The notes beneath the pieces were generated by a model. The model saw only the letters and a program-made list of their open reading frames with translations. It had not been told where the DNA came from and ran no database searches. From Cristatella mucedo (Eukaryota; Bryozoa; Phylactolaemata; Cristatellidae): a DNA stretch of 64,000 nucleotides. Positions 23,525 to 34,450 of the stretch are shown in pieces. Location: assembly GCA_009760855.2 (NCBI GenBank), contig WPIO01000154.1, forward strand, positions 429,001-493,000, in the 5' to 3' direction. Both the position numbers and the translations under genes were made by a program. How positions within the stretch are numbered: position 1 is the first letter of the stretch; every line of letters starts with the position of its first letter.

Positions 23525-24612
23525 CCTCTGGGAAAAGTGATTAAGGCACATGGAATAGGATGTCGCTTCTGTGCTGACGACACTCAGTTGTATTTGTCAT
23601 TCAAACCGTCGGAATATGCTGCAGCAACTGAGAAACTGAATGCTTGCCTTGCCGACATTCGATCCTGGATGTCGGAAAACTTCCTGAAACTAAATTATGA
23701 TACAACCGAACTGCTGCTCATAGGACAACCTAAGAGCGTGACTGGATTAAAAGGCTTTGCTCTTCTAGTAGGTGATGCTATTGTGTGACCATCACCGCGT
23801 GCTCAAAATGTAGGTGTCGTTTTCGACAACTGCATCAATTTCAAAAGCTTCATTCAGAAGACTGCTTCTACAGCTAGCCATCACATCCGATCCCTATCCA
23901 AGATTAGGAGCTGTCTCCCACAGTGGCTTGTAAAAGATTTAACTAGCTCTTTAGTTCTGTCTCGGCTTGATTATTGTAATTCCTTATTGACTGGGATGCC
24001 AAAGAAAGCTATTAGGCCACTGCAGCTGACAGTCCCAGCGGTTTGAGCACGTGTCTCATTTGCTGAAAGAGCTAGGATGGTTGCCGGTTGAGCAAAGGAT
24101 ACAGAGCAAAGTTCTTACGCTGACCCACAAGGCCCGCCACGGCTTGGCTCCTTCGTACCTAGCTGAACTGCTGCATCAGTTTCAGCCTGTTCGCGCCCTC
24201 AGCTCCTGTGTGGACAATACATTAGCTGTTCCATTGCTCCGCTGAAAGACAGTTGGCGACAGAAGCTTTAGCTCTGCAGGTCCTAGACTGTGGAACTCGC
24301 TTCCACAATTCTTATGCAACGACAACTACTCTCCTGCTGCCGACTATGGCTCATCCATTTCAGTGGTCCCGAGCTGCTACTTCCATGCTACTCACTACCT
24401 CAACTGCTCTTCTGACTCTGCTATGCTTCCCACTTTCTCGTTGATGCTTGAGATGAAGTCTGTTGGCTACCTACTGCTTACCAAAAGCCGCTTCGGCTGT
24501 GAGTGCGCTATAAAAAAAACTCTCCTGCGTAACACCCACATAGTCTTTGTGGCTTTGTGGAGTTACTGACGGCGATACATTACATTCCAATAAATTTCCT
24601 TGTATCTTGTGG
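23525..24612 (+). mobile_element. LINE-B, 5'-truncated copy
   Basis: Starts within the reverse transcriptase (PLGKVIKAHGIG) with FCADDTQLYLSF, so the Tyr of YADD is replaced. Coding relics run to LAPSYLAELLHQFQPVRALS, then the 3'UTR to the CCTTGTATCTTG end. A stop occurs after GDAIV (about 23788) and a frameshift near 24030. Confidence 0.9.
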
Positions 24613-24770
24613 CTAACTTCCTTTCTTGCCCCTGGGTCTTAGCCCAGGGGTTAGGTGCTCGCTCTCTTCACGACCCGGGTCGCGGGTTCGAGTCCTGCGG
24701 TGGCCAATCCTTTATTGGCCACTGCAAATGGTGGTGATAGCCGCGAATGCTCATCTGCCACTATAGCTCC
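24613..24770 (+). mobile_element. tRNA-derived SINE attached to the LINE-B end
   Basis: Box B GGGTTCGAGTCC, body CCTTTATTGGCCACTGC, 3' part GGTGATAGCCGCGAATGC. It truncates at CACTATAGCTCC, before the family 3' end. Same LINE-B to SINE junction as at 5541. Confidence 0.85.
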
Positions 24771-24929
24771 GTCTCGTCAGCGTACCGTTCTTGGCTAGTT
24801 GCATCCAATGCATTGATTGTTGCAATGGATTTGCCCGATGCTTGTAACATACACCCAATCGCCTGCTCGAACAAGCTTCGTCTGCTTAGCCTAGCTTGTG
24901 GCAGGTTGATTTTTATTTTTTTCTAATAA

Positions 24930-25020
24930 TACTAATGTTATATTTGTATGGCGCCCTCAGAGGACTGAACTTATTTATAGGCACTTTACAGGTGCTGTGC
25001 AGCAAGCATTACCCAATGAT
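24930..25020 (-). mobile_element. L2-like tail remnant
   Basis: The reverse complement ends AAGTGCCTATAAATAAGTTC, AGTCCTCTGAGGGCGCC, ATACAAATATAAC, a variant LINE/SINE terminal block. Confidence 0.6.
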
Positions 25021-25099
25021 CGGTGGTAACGGCAGCAAGCAGCAGGCATAGTGTAAGCTGTGTAATATATATAATATATATTATTATCTATTATATTAC

Positions 25100-25175
25100 A
25101 TACTATATATCATATCATATCATATCATATCATATCATATCATATCATATCATATCATATCATATCATATCATAT
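25100..25175. repeat. (CATAT)n pentanucleotide repeat
   Basis: About 13 regular ATATC/CATAT units. Too short and spacer-less for a CRISPR array. Confidence 0.95.
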
Positions 25176-25199
25176 ATTATATTATATATTATTATATGC

Positions 25200-25997
25200 A
25201 CTATGTATCGTCTGTAACCGCCAACCAGCTGCACATGGTTCTATTGCCCTACGCTCCGGTCCGTCTTTCACAATATTGCACAGTGTATACGTGCCGAGGT
25301 GCTGCGAGTGCTGATAGCACAAGCTAATGTTGCAAGTTAGACACAGCCGCTGGAGCCGAACTGCTCTAGATGTCCTCGCAGCGGCAGGCAAGCAGGCCAC
25401 TCAGAACGTCGTACTCAGTCACTCAGGCGTTTCATCAGTGCTGCAGCCGATGCACGCACGGGGGGGGGCGGGCGGTGCACGTGCAGGTCACCGCGCACGC
25501 ACGCACACACGAAGGCAATCAGCCGACGACATACGGCTTGGGGCGCTGGCACACGGCCGGATGTAGCCGAGGATTGTTTTGAGGCTGGCTGACTGACGCT
25601 CGCCGGACGCAGCGCCGGATTCAGAGGCCGCCACTAGACCGCAGCAAGACTGCAGCCAGACCGCGTACGGCTCCCTACTGTAAGATAGCCGCGAATAACC
25701 CTGGGCACGGTGGCTGCGAATTCCCTGCAGCCCGATTTCGATTTTTAGTTAGGAAGATAAGACAGGCTTTCCTTCGCTCACTTTTTTGAGCAGCCCTCTC
25801 GTCCGGCTTTCTCTGCAAGCCCGAGCGTCTCAGGATTCGCCATTCGGCAATTCATCCGCGAGCCCCGACGTCGCACTGCTTGCTTTAGTTCAGGGACGAC
25901 AGCGCGTCGCCGACGGCACGATTCGGGCACGACTCGAGTCTCGAATGCCGCAGCTGGAATGCTTTACGAGTTTTCGCAAGCGGGTTGCAGCGGTTCT
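25200..25997. other. No supported feature
   Basis: GC-moderate unique sequence with a G8 run near 25462. It forms the abrupt 3' boundary of the truncated LINE-A copy. Confidence 0.55.
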
Positions 25998-28560
25998 CTT
26001 GGTCTAGTGTCGCTTTCTTGAGAAGTGGCCTGACTACAGCTTTTTTTTAAAGGTGCTGGGATATGACCTGAGGCTAATGACATATTAATGATGTTAGTTA
26101 TGCATGGCAGCAGCAGATCAATGCAACGTAGGAACAGGACAGTGGAAATAGGGTCTAGAGGACTTGTTGTCTCCTTTGATTGAGAAACGAACTTTAGAAC
26201 TAGATCACTAGTGACCTGCTTAAATGCAGACATTGAGGTGCAGCCAGGAACCGAGGAACAGCATTCTAATGGGGAGGTTGTCATCGCAGGGATGGATTCC
26301 CTGATCTTGTCTAGCTTCTGCACAAAGAATTGAGAGAAGCGATCGGCTAGATCATCACAAGGATCGTCAGGTAAGGAGCTATTCTGGGAACGGTTGAGGA
26401 GATGGGTTATGGTCGACAGCAGCATTTTTGGATTGTGCATCTGTGATTCAATAATGTTTCTATAGAAGCTAGACTTGGCCTTTGCTAGGATCGATTGGTA
26501 CGACTTACAGTAGTCTTCATATGCCTGTCGATGGACAGTTAGTCCGGATGTTTTGTATGCTTTTTCAAGCTTTCGTTTAGCAGACCTGGCTAGTTTAATG
26601 TCTGTGGTAAACCATAGGCCGCCTGAGCAGGTGGGGGGCGAACAGTTGGCTTTGTCAGAGGTGCAAACTCATCGAGCGTGTCAGCTAGTTTGTGTTGCAG
26701 CTATCTACCAATGATGAGAGATCGGAGGGAGGACTGAGCAGCAGAGGTGAAGCAGATATTATCTTACGGACAGCATCGATGTCAAGGGTCTTGAGGTTTC
26801 GCGATTCATAGGTTATTTTAGAGGAGGATGTGGGCACACACTGTAGATTGAATGAGATCTGCATGTGGTCAGATAAGCAGGATTTGTTAACAATTGGTAA
26901 TGACAAAGTGCAGTTGTTTGTGAGAAAATCTGGTCGAGTGTGTGACCTTTGATGTGGGTAGGGCCATCCACATGAGCCACAAGAGACAATGAGTCTGTCA
27001 ATGCACGTAATTCGGTGCTGAAAGCGTCAGATAAGTTATCAAAAAGAACGTTGAAATAACCCATAACGAGGAAGGATCGATTTCTTGCACACAGAATCGA
27101 AATGAGATCGGAGAAATCTGAGATGAAGGAGGATTTGGTACCTGGTGGGCGATAGACTACTGCCACTATCGGTAGCTTGCTTTCGGGTGAGACCAAGACA
27201 ATTGATTCAAAAGTATGCTTCGAAGGTACCGCAAATGGCTTGAAGTTTTATTATATATATTATTATAAAGACTTCTGAAACTCACTGCTTACTGGCCTAT
27301 CGGCATGTGCGATCAGGCGATTGCAGCTGGTGCAAAACTCTGCAGCTAGGCTTGTCTGTCGTGAGCTTCGCAGTTGCCACATTACTCCACTTCTCGCCGA
27401 CCTGCACTGGCTACCAATCAAGCAACGGATTGACTTAGGGGTTTCGTCGCTCATTTTTAGGTCCTTTCATTCTATTGCTCCAGCATATCTCTCCGACATA
27501 CTCCCCCATCAGGCCAAGCATCGTACCACCCGCTTTTCGGAATCCAACAGTCTGGAAATACCTCGTACAAACCTTAAATCCTTTGGAGACCGTGCATTTA
27601 GTTCGTATGCTCGCAAAGCCTGGAACTCCCTCCTGACCTGCGTCAGAACATCCCCTGACCTGACCACATTTAAAAGAAACTTAAAAACACACCTATTTAG
27701 GACAGCATTTAGTGGGTCCCTGTGATTCATCCTTCACGTGCTTATGCGTGCTGACAGTGTGCATGCTGCCACTAACCACATTTGCATGCTGACCCTGTGC
27801 ATGTCACCCCTAACCACGTTGTTCATGTTATTTATCAAGCATGATATTACTCACCATTTGATTGCATTTTACTTAGCAGCAAATGTAAAGCGCCTAGAGA
27901 GAGATTAAGTTCTCTTAGGGCGCTTTATCAAGTGCATTATTATTATTATTGTTATTATGAAGTTGAATTTCGAGCGAACGATAATAGCAACTTCACCTCC
28001 AGTTTTGATTGATCTAGGTGTGTGAAAAAACCAGAAACCAGATGGAGTAGCGTCTTTAATTGCCGGGCAGTTTATCGATTTCAGCCAAGTTTCAGTTAGG
28101 GCGAGCAGGTCGATACCATTTTCAGAAATAAGGTCGCTTATTGTCAGAGGTTTATTGCACATTGAGCGAGGATTCCAAAGGCAAGCGTTAAGTCTGGCTG
28201 ATTGAGTTACAACAGGCCTGATGAGCACTAAGTTAGAGAGATTCACAATGATGCATGTGGGGGAGCGTGCTGAGCGGTTCGAGACAATGCTAGGAATACC
28301 GAACGAGCTGGTACTCAGCTCGCAGTTCCCGCCCAACGAGCGGCGTGTGAGCTGGCGGTTCCGGCCACCGCGGCGGCTACGAGGTGCTTTTCTTTTGTTA
28401 ATGCATAGTACATGAATCTTAGCAACAACATTAACATCTAGGAATGCATTTGATCTACGATGACGAAGTGATAGCAGCTGCTGACGACCATAACTAACAA
28501 GCAGGTTACTAGCTGCCGGCGTAGCTAAGGCAGCCGCCGGCGTGGGAGACCCAAGTTATT
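25998..28560 (-). mobile_element. LINE-A endonuclease-to-linker copy, 3'-truncated and split
   Basis: The minus strand encodes the start of the AP-type endonuclease (about 28230-27965: LNACLWNPRSMCNKPLTISD, LLALTETWL, GGEVAIIVRSKF). After a nested LINE it continues at 27240 with VAVVYRPPGTKSSF, GYFNVLFDN (catalytic Asp of GDFN lost) and HIKGHTLD. The linker at 26440-26000 ends near PLKK. The reverse transcriptase and 3' end are absent, which is not the usual truncation for this class. Sequence at 28340-28560 may be its 5' region. Confidence 0.85.
27248..27957 (+). mobile_element. LINE-A nested in the opposite-strand LINE-A endonuclease
   Basis: A 5'-truncated copy from about 27270 (GACTTCTG, within the post-RT region) to (ATT)n at 27957. 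A perfect 7-bp target duplication TGAAGTT lies at 27241-27247 and 27958-27964. About 22 bp of AT-rich filler separates the left duplication from recognisable LINE sequence. 27321-27725 is open (134 codons) for the conserved region after the RT. Confidence 0.93.
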
Positions 28561-28589
28561 AAGGTGGAGATGCATTTAAATACACGTAC

Positions 28590-28655
28590 AAAATAATTCA
28601 TTTGTATTGGGCCCTAAGAGAACTTGGTCTTTATTCAGGCGCTACACGTATATTA
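28590..28655 (-). mobile_element. L2-like tail remnant
   Basis: The reverse complement reads TGTAGCGCCTGAATAAAGAC, CAAGTTCTCTTAGGGCCC, AATACAAATGAATTATTT, a tail block like that of the composite SINEs. Confidence 0.6.
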
Positions 28656-28838
28656 CGGGGCTTCCGGTTGGAGATTTATGGACTTTCTATTTCATTTTCG
28701 CTATCATTAAAAAGTAGCACCTCCTCCTATCAATATAAGCAGTTTTTCGTGACTACTATGAGGGGCACGTTTGCTTTCAAATAGAGAGCATGGCGCAGAT
28801 GCTTTTGGACCTGATAAAAAAGTAAGCTAATTTAACAG

Positions 28839-29026
<188 letters not shown>

Positions 29027-29029
29027 TTG

Positions 29030-29165
29030 CGGCATGAGAGCCTTTTTAGACGCTTTTACCACCCCGACGCTATTACCACCCTCGTAGTGGTCAATAAAGG
29101 ATCGACCAACTCAGGATTCAAAACCAAGACCCCGATCGCGAAGAGCGAGCACATATCTACCGAGG
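29030..29165 (-). mobile_element. tRNA-derived SINE
   Basis: The reverse complement gives CGCTCTTCGCGATCGGGGTC, then degenerate box B GGTTTTGAATCCTGAG, CCTTTATTGACCAC and a GGTAATAGCG-like 3' part. Confidence 0.72.
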
Positions 29166-30298
29166 AGAGGTGACAGCTAAGCAGGCCAAGCAGGCCTGCC
29201 TATCTTAACCTAAAAAGACGACGAGTGACGTCTCCCGAACGACGAATTTTTCCCTCTGTGACCGTCTTTGTAGTTTACGCAGCAACGGAGCGCCAGCGGA
29301 CGATCAATGCCACCAGTTTATTTCACCACGCGCCGAGCAGGAGGCGAAGCGATCTCTCTTCGCCCCCTGCTCGCCCCCTCCCTGCCTCAACTGCCACAAC
29401 AATCGCTGGGAGCACATCCCGACCGCATACCACATCGAGTGTCGAAGCCCACTCGCACAGGATCAGGGACAGTGCCATCATTTAAAAGAAACCGCAGCCC
29501 GGTCGGCTTAAGATAGCGCTTCCGCTCTTGGGGCTTCCGCTTCTTCGCTCTTCGGCGACGTGCGAATCGATGGTGCTGCACGATTTTTGACCAGAGCGTC
29601 GCTTGGGCAGTAGACAAGCGAGCGAACGCTTAGTCGGCGCCGTCGAATGCATCGTCCTTTCTCCGGTCCAGCGCCGGCACCGCGGCGACGAAACGCGATG
29701 CGGGCGCTTCTCTCAATGGCAGCTTCGGGGGGGGGGGGCCGCGGCGGCGGCGCTACTGTATTCCCACAATGCATTAAGCGACTACCTAACGCTGGCGTCG
29801 GCACCAAAGTCGGGCCGACACGAACGGTGCAAACGTCAAGGGACCTGGGGATGTTGAATGGCACCGAACAGCGGCTACCCGCGGCGGCCCGTCGTCAATT
29901 TCTCGCGCTCTCTGCTTGACCTCTGTTTGACCTCCCCTTGACCTCTGCCCGCCTCGTTCTCGTTTGATCGCCGCTCAGAGGCCGTCGCGAGTGAACGAGC
30001 GCAGCAAATCGTGTCAGCCTGCGTGCAGTTGCTTTGGCCTGAGTGTAAGTCCTAGACATAATTCTCTCAATGCTAATCGTGCTGTTCGTGGAGAGTAAAG
30101 CACTTAAAACAAGAAGATTTCCGCCAGACGCCAATCTTCAGCTCAAAAGAAGCGTCGGCGTGCAATGAGAATGTAACTGCGAAATCGCTAGTGCCCCGGT
30201 GCTCTACCGGTGGACCGAGCAATGCAGCGCTGCTGTAGTGCGGTTAAAAACTCGAGCTGCCACAAACTGGACGTCCGAAAGCGACAGTTTATAGTGAG
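29166..30298. other. GC-rich region, no supported gene
   Basis: Overlapping open frames on both strands (for example 29864-29508, 118 codons, Arg/Ala/Pro-rich) are typical of GC-rich DNA. A G-rich run near 29730 followed by CGG repeats. Confidence 0.5.
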
Positions 30299-30347
30299 CC
30301 GGTTAGCAGAGAGGCTAAGCTCGGCGCTTAGCCTCTCTGCTAACCGG
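30299..30347. repeat. Perfect 22-bp inverted repeat with 5-nt loop
   Basis: The left arm 30299-30320 (CCGGTTAGCAGAGAGGCTAA then GC) pairs perfectly with 30326-30347; the loop is TCGGC. It would form a stable cruciform or RNA hairpin. It lies about 55 bp upstream of a TATA-like box. Confidence 0.95.
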
Positions 30348-30402
30348 CGAGTGGCGCTCGAGAACCGGACTAACGGAGTTAACTTTGTGACTTCCCGAAA
30401 TC

Positions 30403-30411
30403 CGACTATAT
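30403..30411 (+). promoter_or_regulatory. Possible TATA box
   Basis: ACTATATAAATC in otherwise mixed sequence. No convincing gene is seen downstream: 30527-30787 is open for 86 codons but unrecognised. Confidence 0.3.
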
Positions 30412-30762
30412 AAATCAAACCCTACGCCTGTGATCGCTAGCGATGGTCCCGAGTAGCCGGTAGAACACAACTGCGAAGCAGTCGAAGTCGCACTTCGCTG
30501 TTCGTTGCCTTCCGCTACGGATTCTCGTGCTGTCTCGAAGCGTTGTCATTGTCTGTCGCACGAATCGCCTACTGAATTTCCGAGAGCTCTGTCAGTCGTC
30601 TCCTTTTTATTCGCTCCCGTCTGAAATGCTGAACTCGTGCGTGGCTGCCTTTTCTCGGACCCACTTCTTGGTTTCCGTTATCAGGCGTAGTCACTTTCGC
30701 CCGCGACCTATCAGGCGGCTCTTGCAACTGCTCGCCATCCTTGCGCTCTTTTGTCTGCTGAG

Positions 30763-31002
30763 GCACATTAGTCGGTCCACATCCTGACCGCATCTTGTGC
30801 TCAAAGCTTCTTTCTAAACTGACCTAGGGGGGACATGGAGCCGGGTCTGCACTAGGTGTCTTAATCAAATCCACCAAGGCAAGCACATTAGTCGGACCGC
30901 CTCCTAACCACGTCGTCTGCACAAAGCTCCATTCTAACCCGAGCTAGGGGGGACTATAAGCCGGATCTGCATTAAGTGTCCTAATCAAAACCACTAAGGC
31001 AA
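30763..31002. repeat. Diverged 2 x 120-bp tandem repeat
   Basis: Both copies begin GCACATTAGTCGG(T/A)CC and contain CTAGGGGGGAC and TCAAA(T/A)CCAC(C/T)AAGGCAA. Clearly diverged from each other. Confidence 0.85.
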
Positions 31003-31110
31003 GGGCTCGTAATCGTGGCTAACCTAAGAGCGGCCCCTGTGCAAAGACGAAGCGCTGACCGGCTGCAAGAATGATTAAATGTCGTTATACGAGAGCCCAG
31101 TGCCTGCGGG

Positions 31111-31690
31111 TAATAATAATAATAATAATGCACTTGATAAAGCGCTGTCAGAGAACTCGATCTCTTTCTATGTGATTTACATTTGCTGCAAAGGAAAATG
31201 CAGTTGAATGGTGAGTAATATCTGCTTGATAAATAACATGAATAACGTGGTTAGGGGTGACATGCACAGTGTCAGCACGCATAAGCACATGAAGGACGAA
31301 TCACATGGACCCACTAAATGCTGTCCTAAATAGGTGTGTTTTTAAGTTCTTTTTAAATGTGGTCAAGTCAGGGGATGTTCTGACGCAAGTCGGCAGAAAG
31401 TTCCAGGCTTTGGGAGCATACGAACTATGCATGGTCTCCAAAAGATTTGAGGTTTGTACGAGGTATTTGTAGACAGTTGGATTCCGAAAAGTGGGTGGCA
31501 CGATGCTTGGCCTGGCAGGGGAGTAGATCTGAGAGATAGGCTGGAGCCACAGAATGAAGTGACCTAAAAGTGAGGGACAAAACCTTGAAGTCGATCCGTT
31601 GCTTGACTGGTAGCCAGTGCAGGTCTTCGAGAAGTGGTGCGATGTGGCAACTGCGCCGCTCACGACAGACAAGCTTAGCTGCGGAGTTTT
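31111..31690 (-). mobile_element. LINE-A 3' portion
   Basis: Minus-strand copy with (ATT)n at 31111 and the LINE-A 3' end. The coding relic reads SYAPKAWNFLPTCVRTSPDL and ends at the SAAKL region near 31690. Confidence 0.9.
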
Positions 31691-31879
31691 TCGTACTCGC
31701 TTCGCTGAGTCACAGTAAAGCTAAAACGCTGTGCATACATTTTTCACGTCTATTACGCGTCCCTCCCGGAAGTACTGGCCACACGAAAGACAGCGCTGCA
31801 ATCTTGCTACGTGACGGAAGGACGGACGTCCTCGCTCTAATTAGCAGAGATTGGATGATTTAGCAGCGGCCTCGTTTGT

Positions 31880-32000
31880 ACGAAAGCAGAAGAGCCTTTC
31901 CGGCTTTCGCCTCCGCTCACGGTTGGCAATAAAGAATCGCCCACAGCAGGATTCGAACCCATGTGACCTACTTCAGTCGTGAAGAGGGAGCACCTTGCCG
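31880..32000 (-). mobile_element. tRNA-derived SINE
   Basis: Reverse complement: TGCTCCCTCTTCACGACTG, box B GGGTTCGAATCCTGC, TGTGGGCGATTCTTTATTGCC, GGAAAGGCTCTTCTGC. Confidence 0.8.
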
Positions 32001-32540
32001 CCTATTGCGGGCCTGTCGCTGCGTGTCAGGGCTATCTCGGTGTCCGGCGACCGGCTTGCTGCGGAATTCCGACGGGGCAACTGCCGGAGGCGCGGCAGCT
32101 GGCGCGGTCCTGCCCAGCTCGGCGGGCATGTCTCGACCGCGCGTCAGCCTGTCCCAGTCAAGACGAGAGCTTTAATGTGCTCAGCACTCACTTTGTCGCA
32201 GGCTCTTTCCAAACGGTTGTCATCGCGTTGGCCTCTACTTTTCGCCATCGAACAAGTCGACGGCAGCCGGTTGCCGGCGACGGGCAGAGAGAAACTACTG
32301 TGCTTGCTGCCCTGCAACGCAGCCGACACCCACCCGTTTCGTACGGGCGAGGTTTTGGACGCTCACAGTGTGCAGCCGGAATTGACATGCAGAATTGAAG
32401 CCGCACGTGACGACGCCGGGATAGTGGCGGTGGTGGGGGAGCGCTTGAATTGGCTCGAGAGCGGTGCAAGAGATCGGCAAACAGCGCCGAAGCTGAGGAC
32501 GCGCTTCGCGGACGAACGTCGGGAAATAGACGTGCCGTGA
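32001..32540. other. GC-rich region, no supported gene
   Basis: 31995-32540 is open for 181 codons on the plus strand, but it has no recognisable domain and competing frames are also open. Confidence 0.45.
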
Positions 32541-32829
32541 GCTAGCTGAGCCCGGTCACCTGAGCCCGGTCGGACCCGCACGGTTCGAACACTTAGCAAT
32601 TGACCGGTGGCCATCGGCCATCGATTATTAGCCAGCAAAGATCAATTCTTGTCTGTTTAACTTGCAGGACGTAGGCCTTTTGATTCCGGCTAGTTCGTGG
32701 CCAGTGGTACTTAACTTGCGCTTAATGACGGAACCTGGTATCATTGGAATTTAAAATCCCTGGTATCGAGTCTGCCATTTAAGAGAGGGGAAACTTAGCG
32801 CTTGCGACAGTCGGATGCATTTAATTTCA

Positions 32830-33672
32830 ATAATAATAATAATGCACTTGATAAAGCGCCCTAAGAGAACTCAATCTCTCTCTCGGCGCTTTACATTTGC
32901 TGCAAAGGGAAATGCAATTGAATGGTGGGTAATATCATGCTTGATAAACAAACAACATGAAGAACATGGTTAGGGGTCACATGCACTGGGTCAGCATGCA
33001 AATGTGGTGAGTGGCAGCATGCACAGTGTCACTACGCATAAGCACATGAAGGACGAATCACAGTGATCCACTAAATGCTGTCATAAATAGGTGTGTTTTT
33101 AAGTTCTTTTTAAATGTGGTCAAGTCAGGGAATGTTCTGACGAAAGTCGGCAGGGAGTTCCAGGCTTTGGGAGCATACGAACTGAATGCATGGTCTCCAA
33201 TGAATTTGAGGTTTGTAAAAGGTATTTGTAGACTATTGGATTCCGAAAAGCGGGTGGTACGATGCTTGGCCAGGTGGGGGAGTGGATCTGAGAGAACGTC
33301 TGGAGCCAAAGAATGAAGTGACCTAAATGTGAGCGACAAAACCTTAAAGTCGATCCGTTGCTAGACTGGTAGCCAGAGCAGGTCTGCAAGAAGTGGTGTG
33401 ATGTGGCAACTGCCTCGCTCACGACAGACACGCCTAGCTGCAGAGTTTTGCACCAGCTGCAATCACCTAATCGCGAATGCCGGTAGGTTAGTAAGTAGTG
33501 AGTTGCAGGAGTCGAGCCGGGATGTCACGTATGCATGGACCAGCTTAGACGTGGTATCCTTATCTAAACAAGCCCGAACTTTAGCAATGTTATGTAGCTG
33601 GAAGTAGGCAGATTTGACTGTGGAGCTGATGTGGTCGTCTAACGAGACGTCACATTGGAACATGACACCTCG
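32830..33672 (-). mobile_element. LINE-A 3' fragment in unit 1
   Basis: 5'-truncated minus-strand copy with its (ATT)n tail at the low-coordinate end and the ...AAGCGCC..GGGCGCTTTATCAAGTGC 3' end. It encodes degenerate pieces of the region after the reverse transcriptase (HITPLLADLHWLPVKQRID-like, FGDRAFSSYAPKAWNSLPT) and begins at GV(M/I)FQ.D.SLDDHISS. The same insertion is present in units 2 and 3, so it predates the triplication. Confidence 0.9.
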
Positions 33673-34240
33673 CGTGACCGTGCCTACTTTCACTGATTGC
33701 CGCTTTGAACCTTGTGCTGTCTCAAATCTTTTTATATATCGACCTCGCTGTGATATATAATATTGACGCGACGTCCTCACTGTGGCGGTTTGCCGGCGCG
33801 CCGGATTCTCCATGCGCCGGAAGAGTGATTCGTCGTGCGCACACTCACGCATCGCTTCTTTGACGAAGCAGTGTGTGGCGTGCCCTTTCGTCTGTGGTCG
33901 CTTGACTGGCGAACTATATGCGGCTGCTGGACTGTAACCCGCAACCTGGATCGTGAAATTCGAGTAGCTTAGCCAGCTAGTTAAGACCCAGTGACATTGC
34001 GATTACTTGCGCGTTTCGCGAGGATGCGACCATTTAAAGAGGCTGCTACTACTACTTCTGCTACTGCTGCTGCTCCTGCTGCTGCTGCTACTACTACTGC
34101 TTCTGCTGCTACTGCTACTGCTACTGCTACTACTACTACTAATGATACAGTTGTTATAGCGCCCTCAGAGAACTCGATCTCTTTCTAGGCACTTTACTTT
34201 TGCTTTAAAGGAAGCAGGATGGAATGGTTAGCGGTAGTGT
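33673..34240. other. Unit 1 spacer: unique sequence, CTG/CTA triplets, L2-like tail
   Basis: From the LINE-A 5' end to the gene terminus there is low-complexity (CTG/CTA)n at about 34047-34140. A short minus-strand LINE-A-like tail follows (TAGCGCCCTCAGAGAACTCG.., 34150-34210). Equivalent spacers lie at 37609-38165 and 40426-40950. No coding evidence. Confidence 0.6.
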
Positions 34241-34277
34241 GCTTGACGAACAACAAATGTGCTACTGTGTAATCTCG

Positions 34278-34283
34278 TTTATT
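34278..34283 (-). promoter_or_regulatory. Poly(A) signal, peptide precursor copy 1
   Basis: AATAAA on the minus strand (TTAATAAACGAG), 168 nt after the stop codon. A GTTGTTCG stretch lies downstream and could serve as a GU-rich element. Confidence 0.6.
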
Positions 34284-34450
34284 AATAGCGGGAGGAAGGA
34301 GAGTCCATTTTTCTATTCACAACTTACTACATATATATTTATCACTGAACTCTTTAGCTCGCCTTCACAGAATGAAGGGCCACATCAAAAGCATAGACGC
34401 AGAGTCGAATGACACAGTAGCATTTCGACGCTGCCGTCGATCAAAAATAA

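Noticed and set aside
25100-25175. Regular short repeats resembling a CRISPR array
   Set aside because: The unit is 5 bp with no spacers and the genome is eukaryotic; it is a (CATAT)n microsatellite.
31995-32540. 181-codon plus-strand open frame before the triplication
   Set aside because: GC-rich DNA with overlapping open frames on both strands and no recognisable domain.
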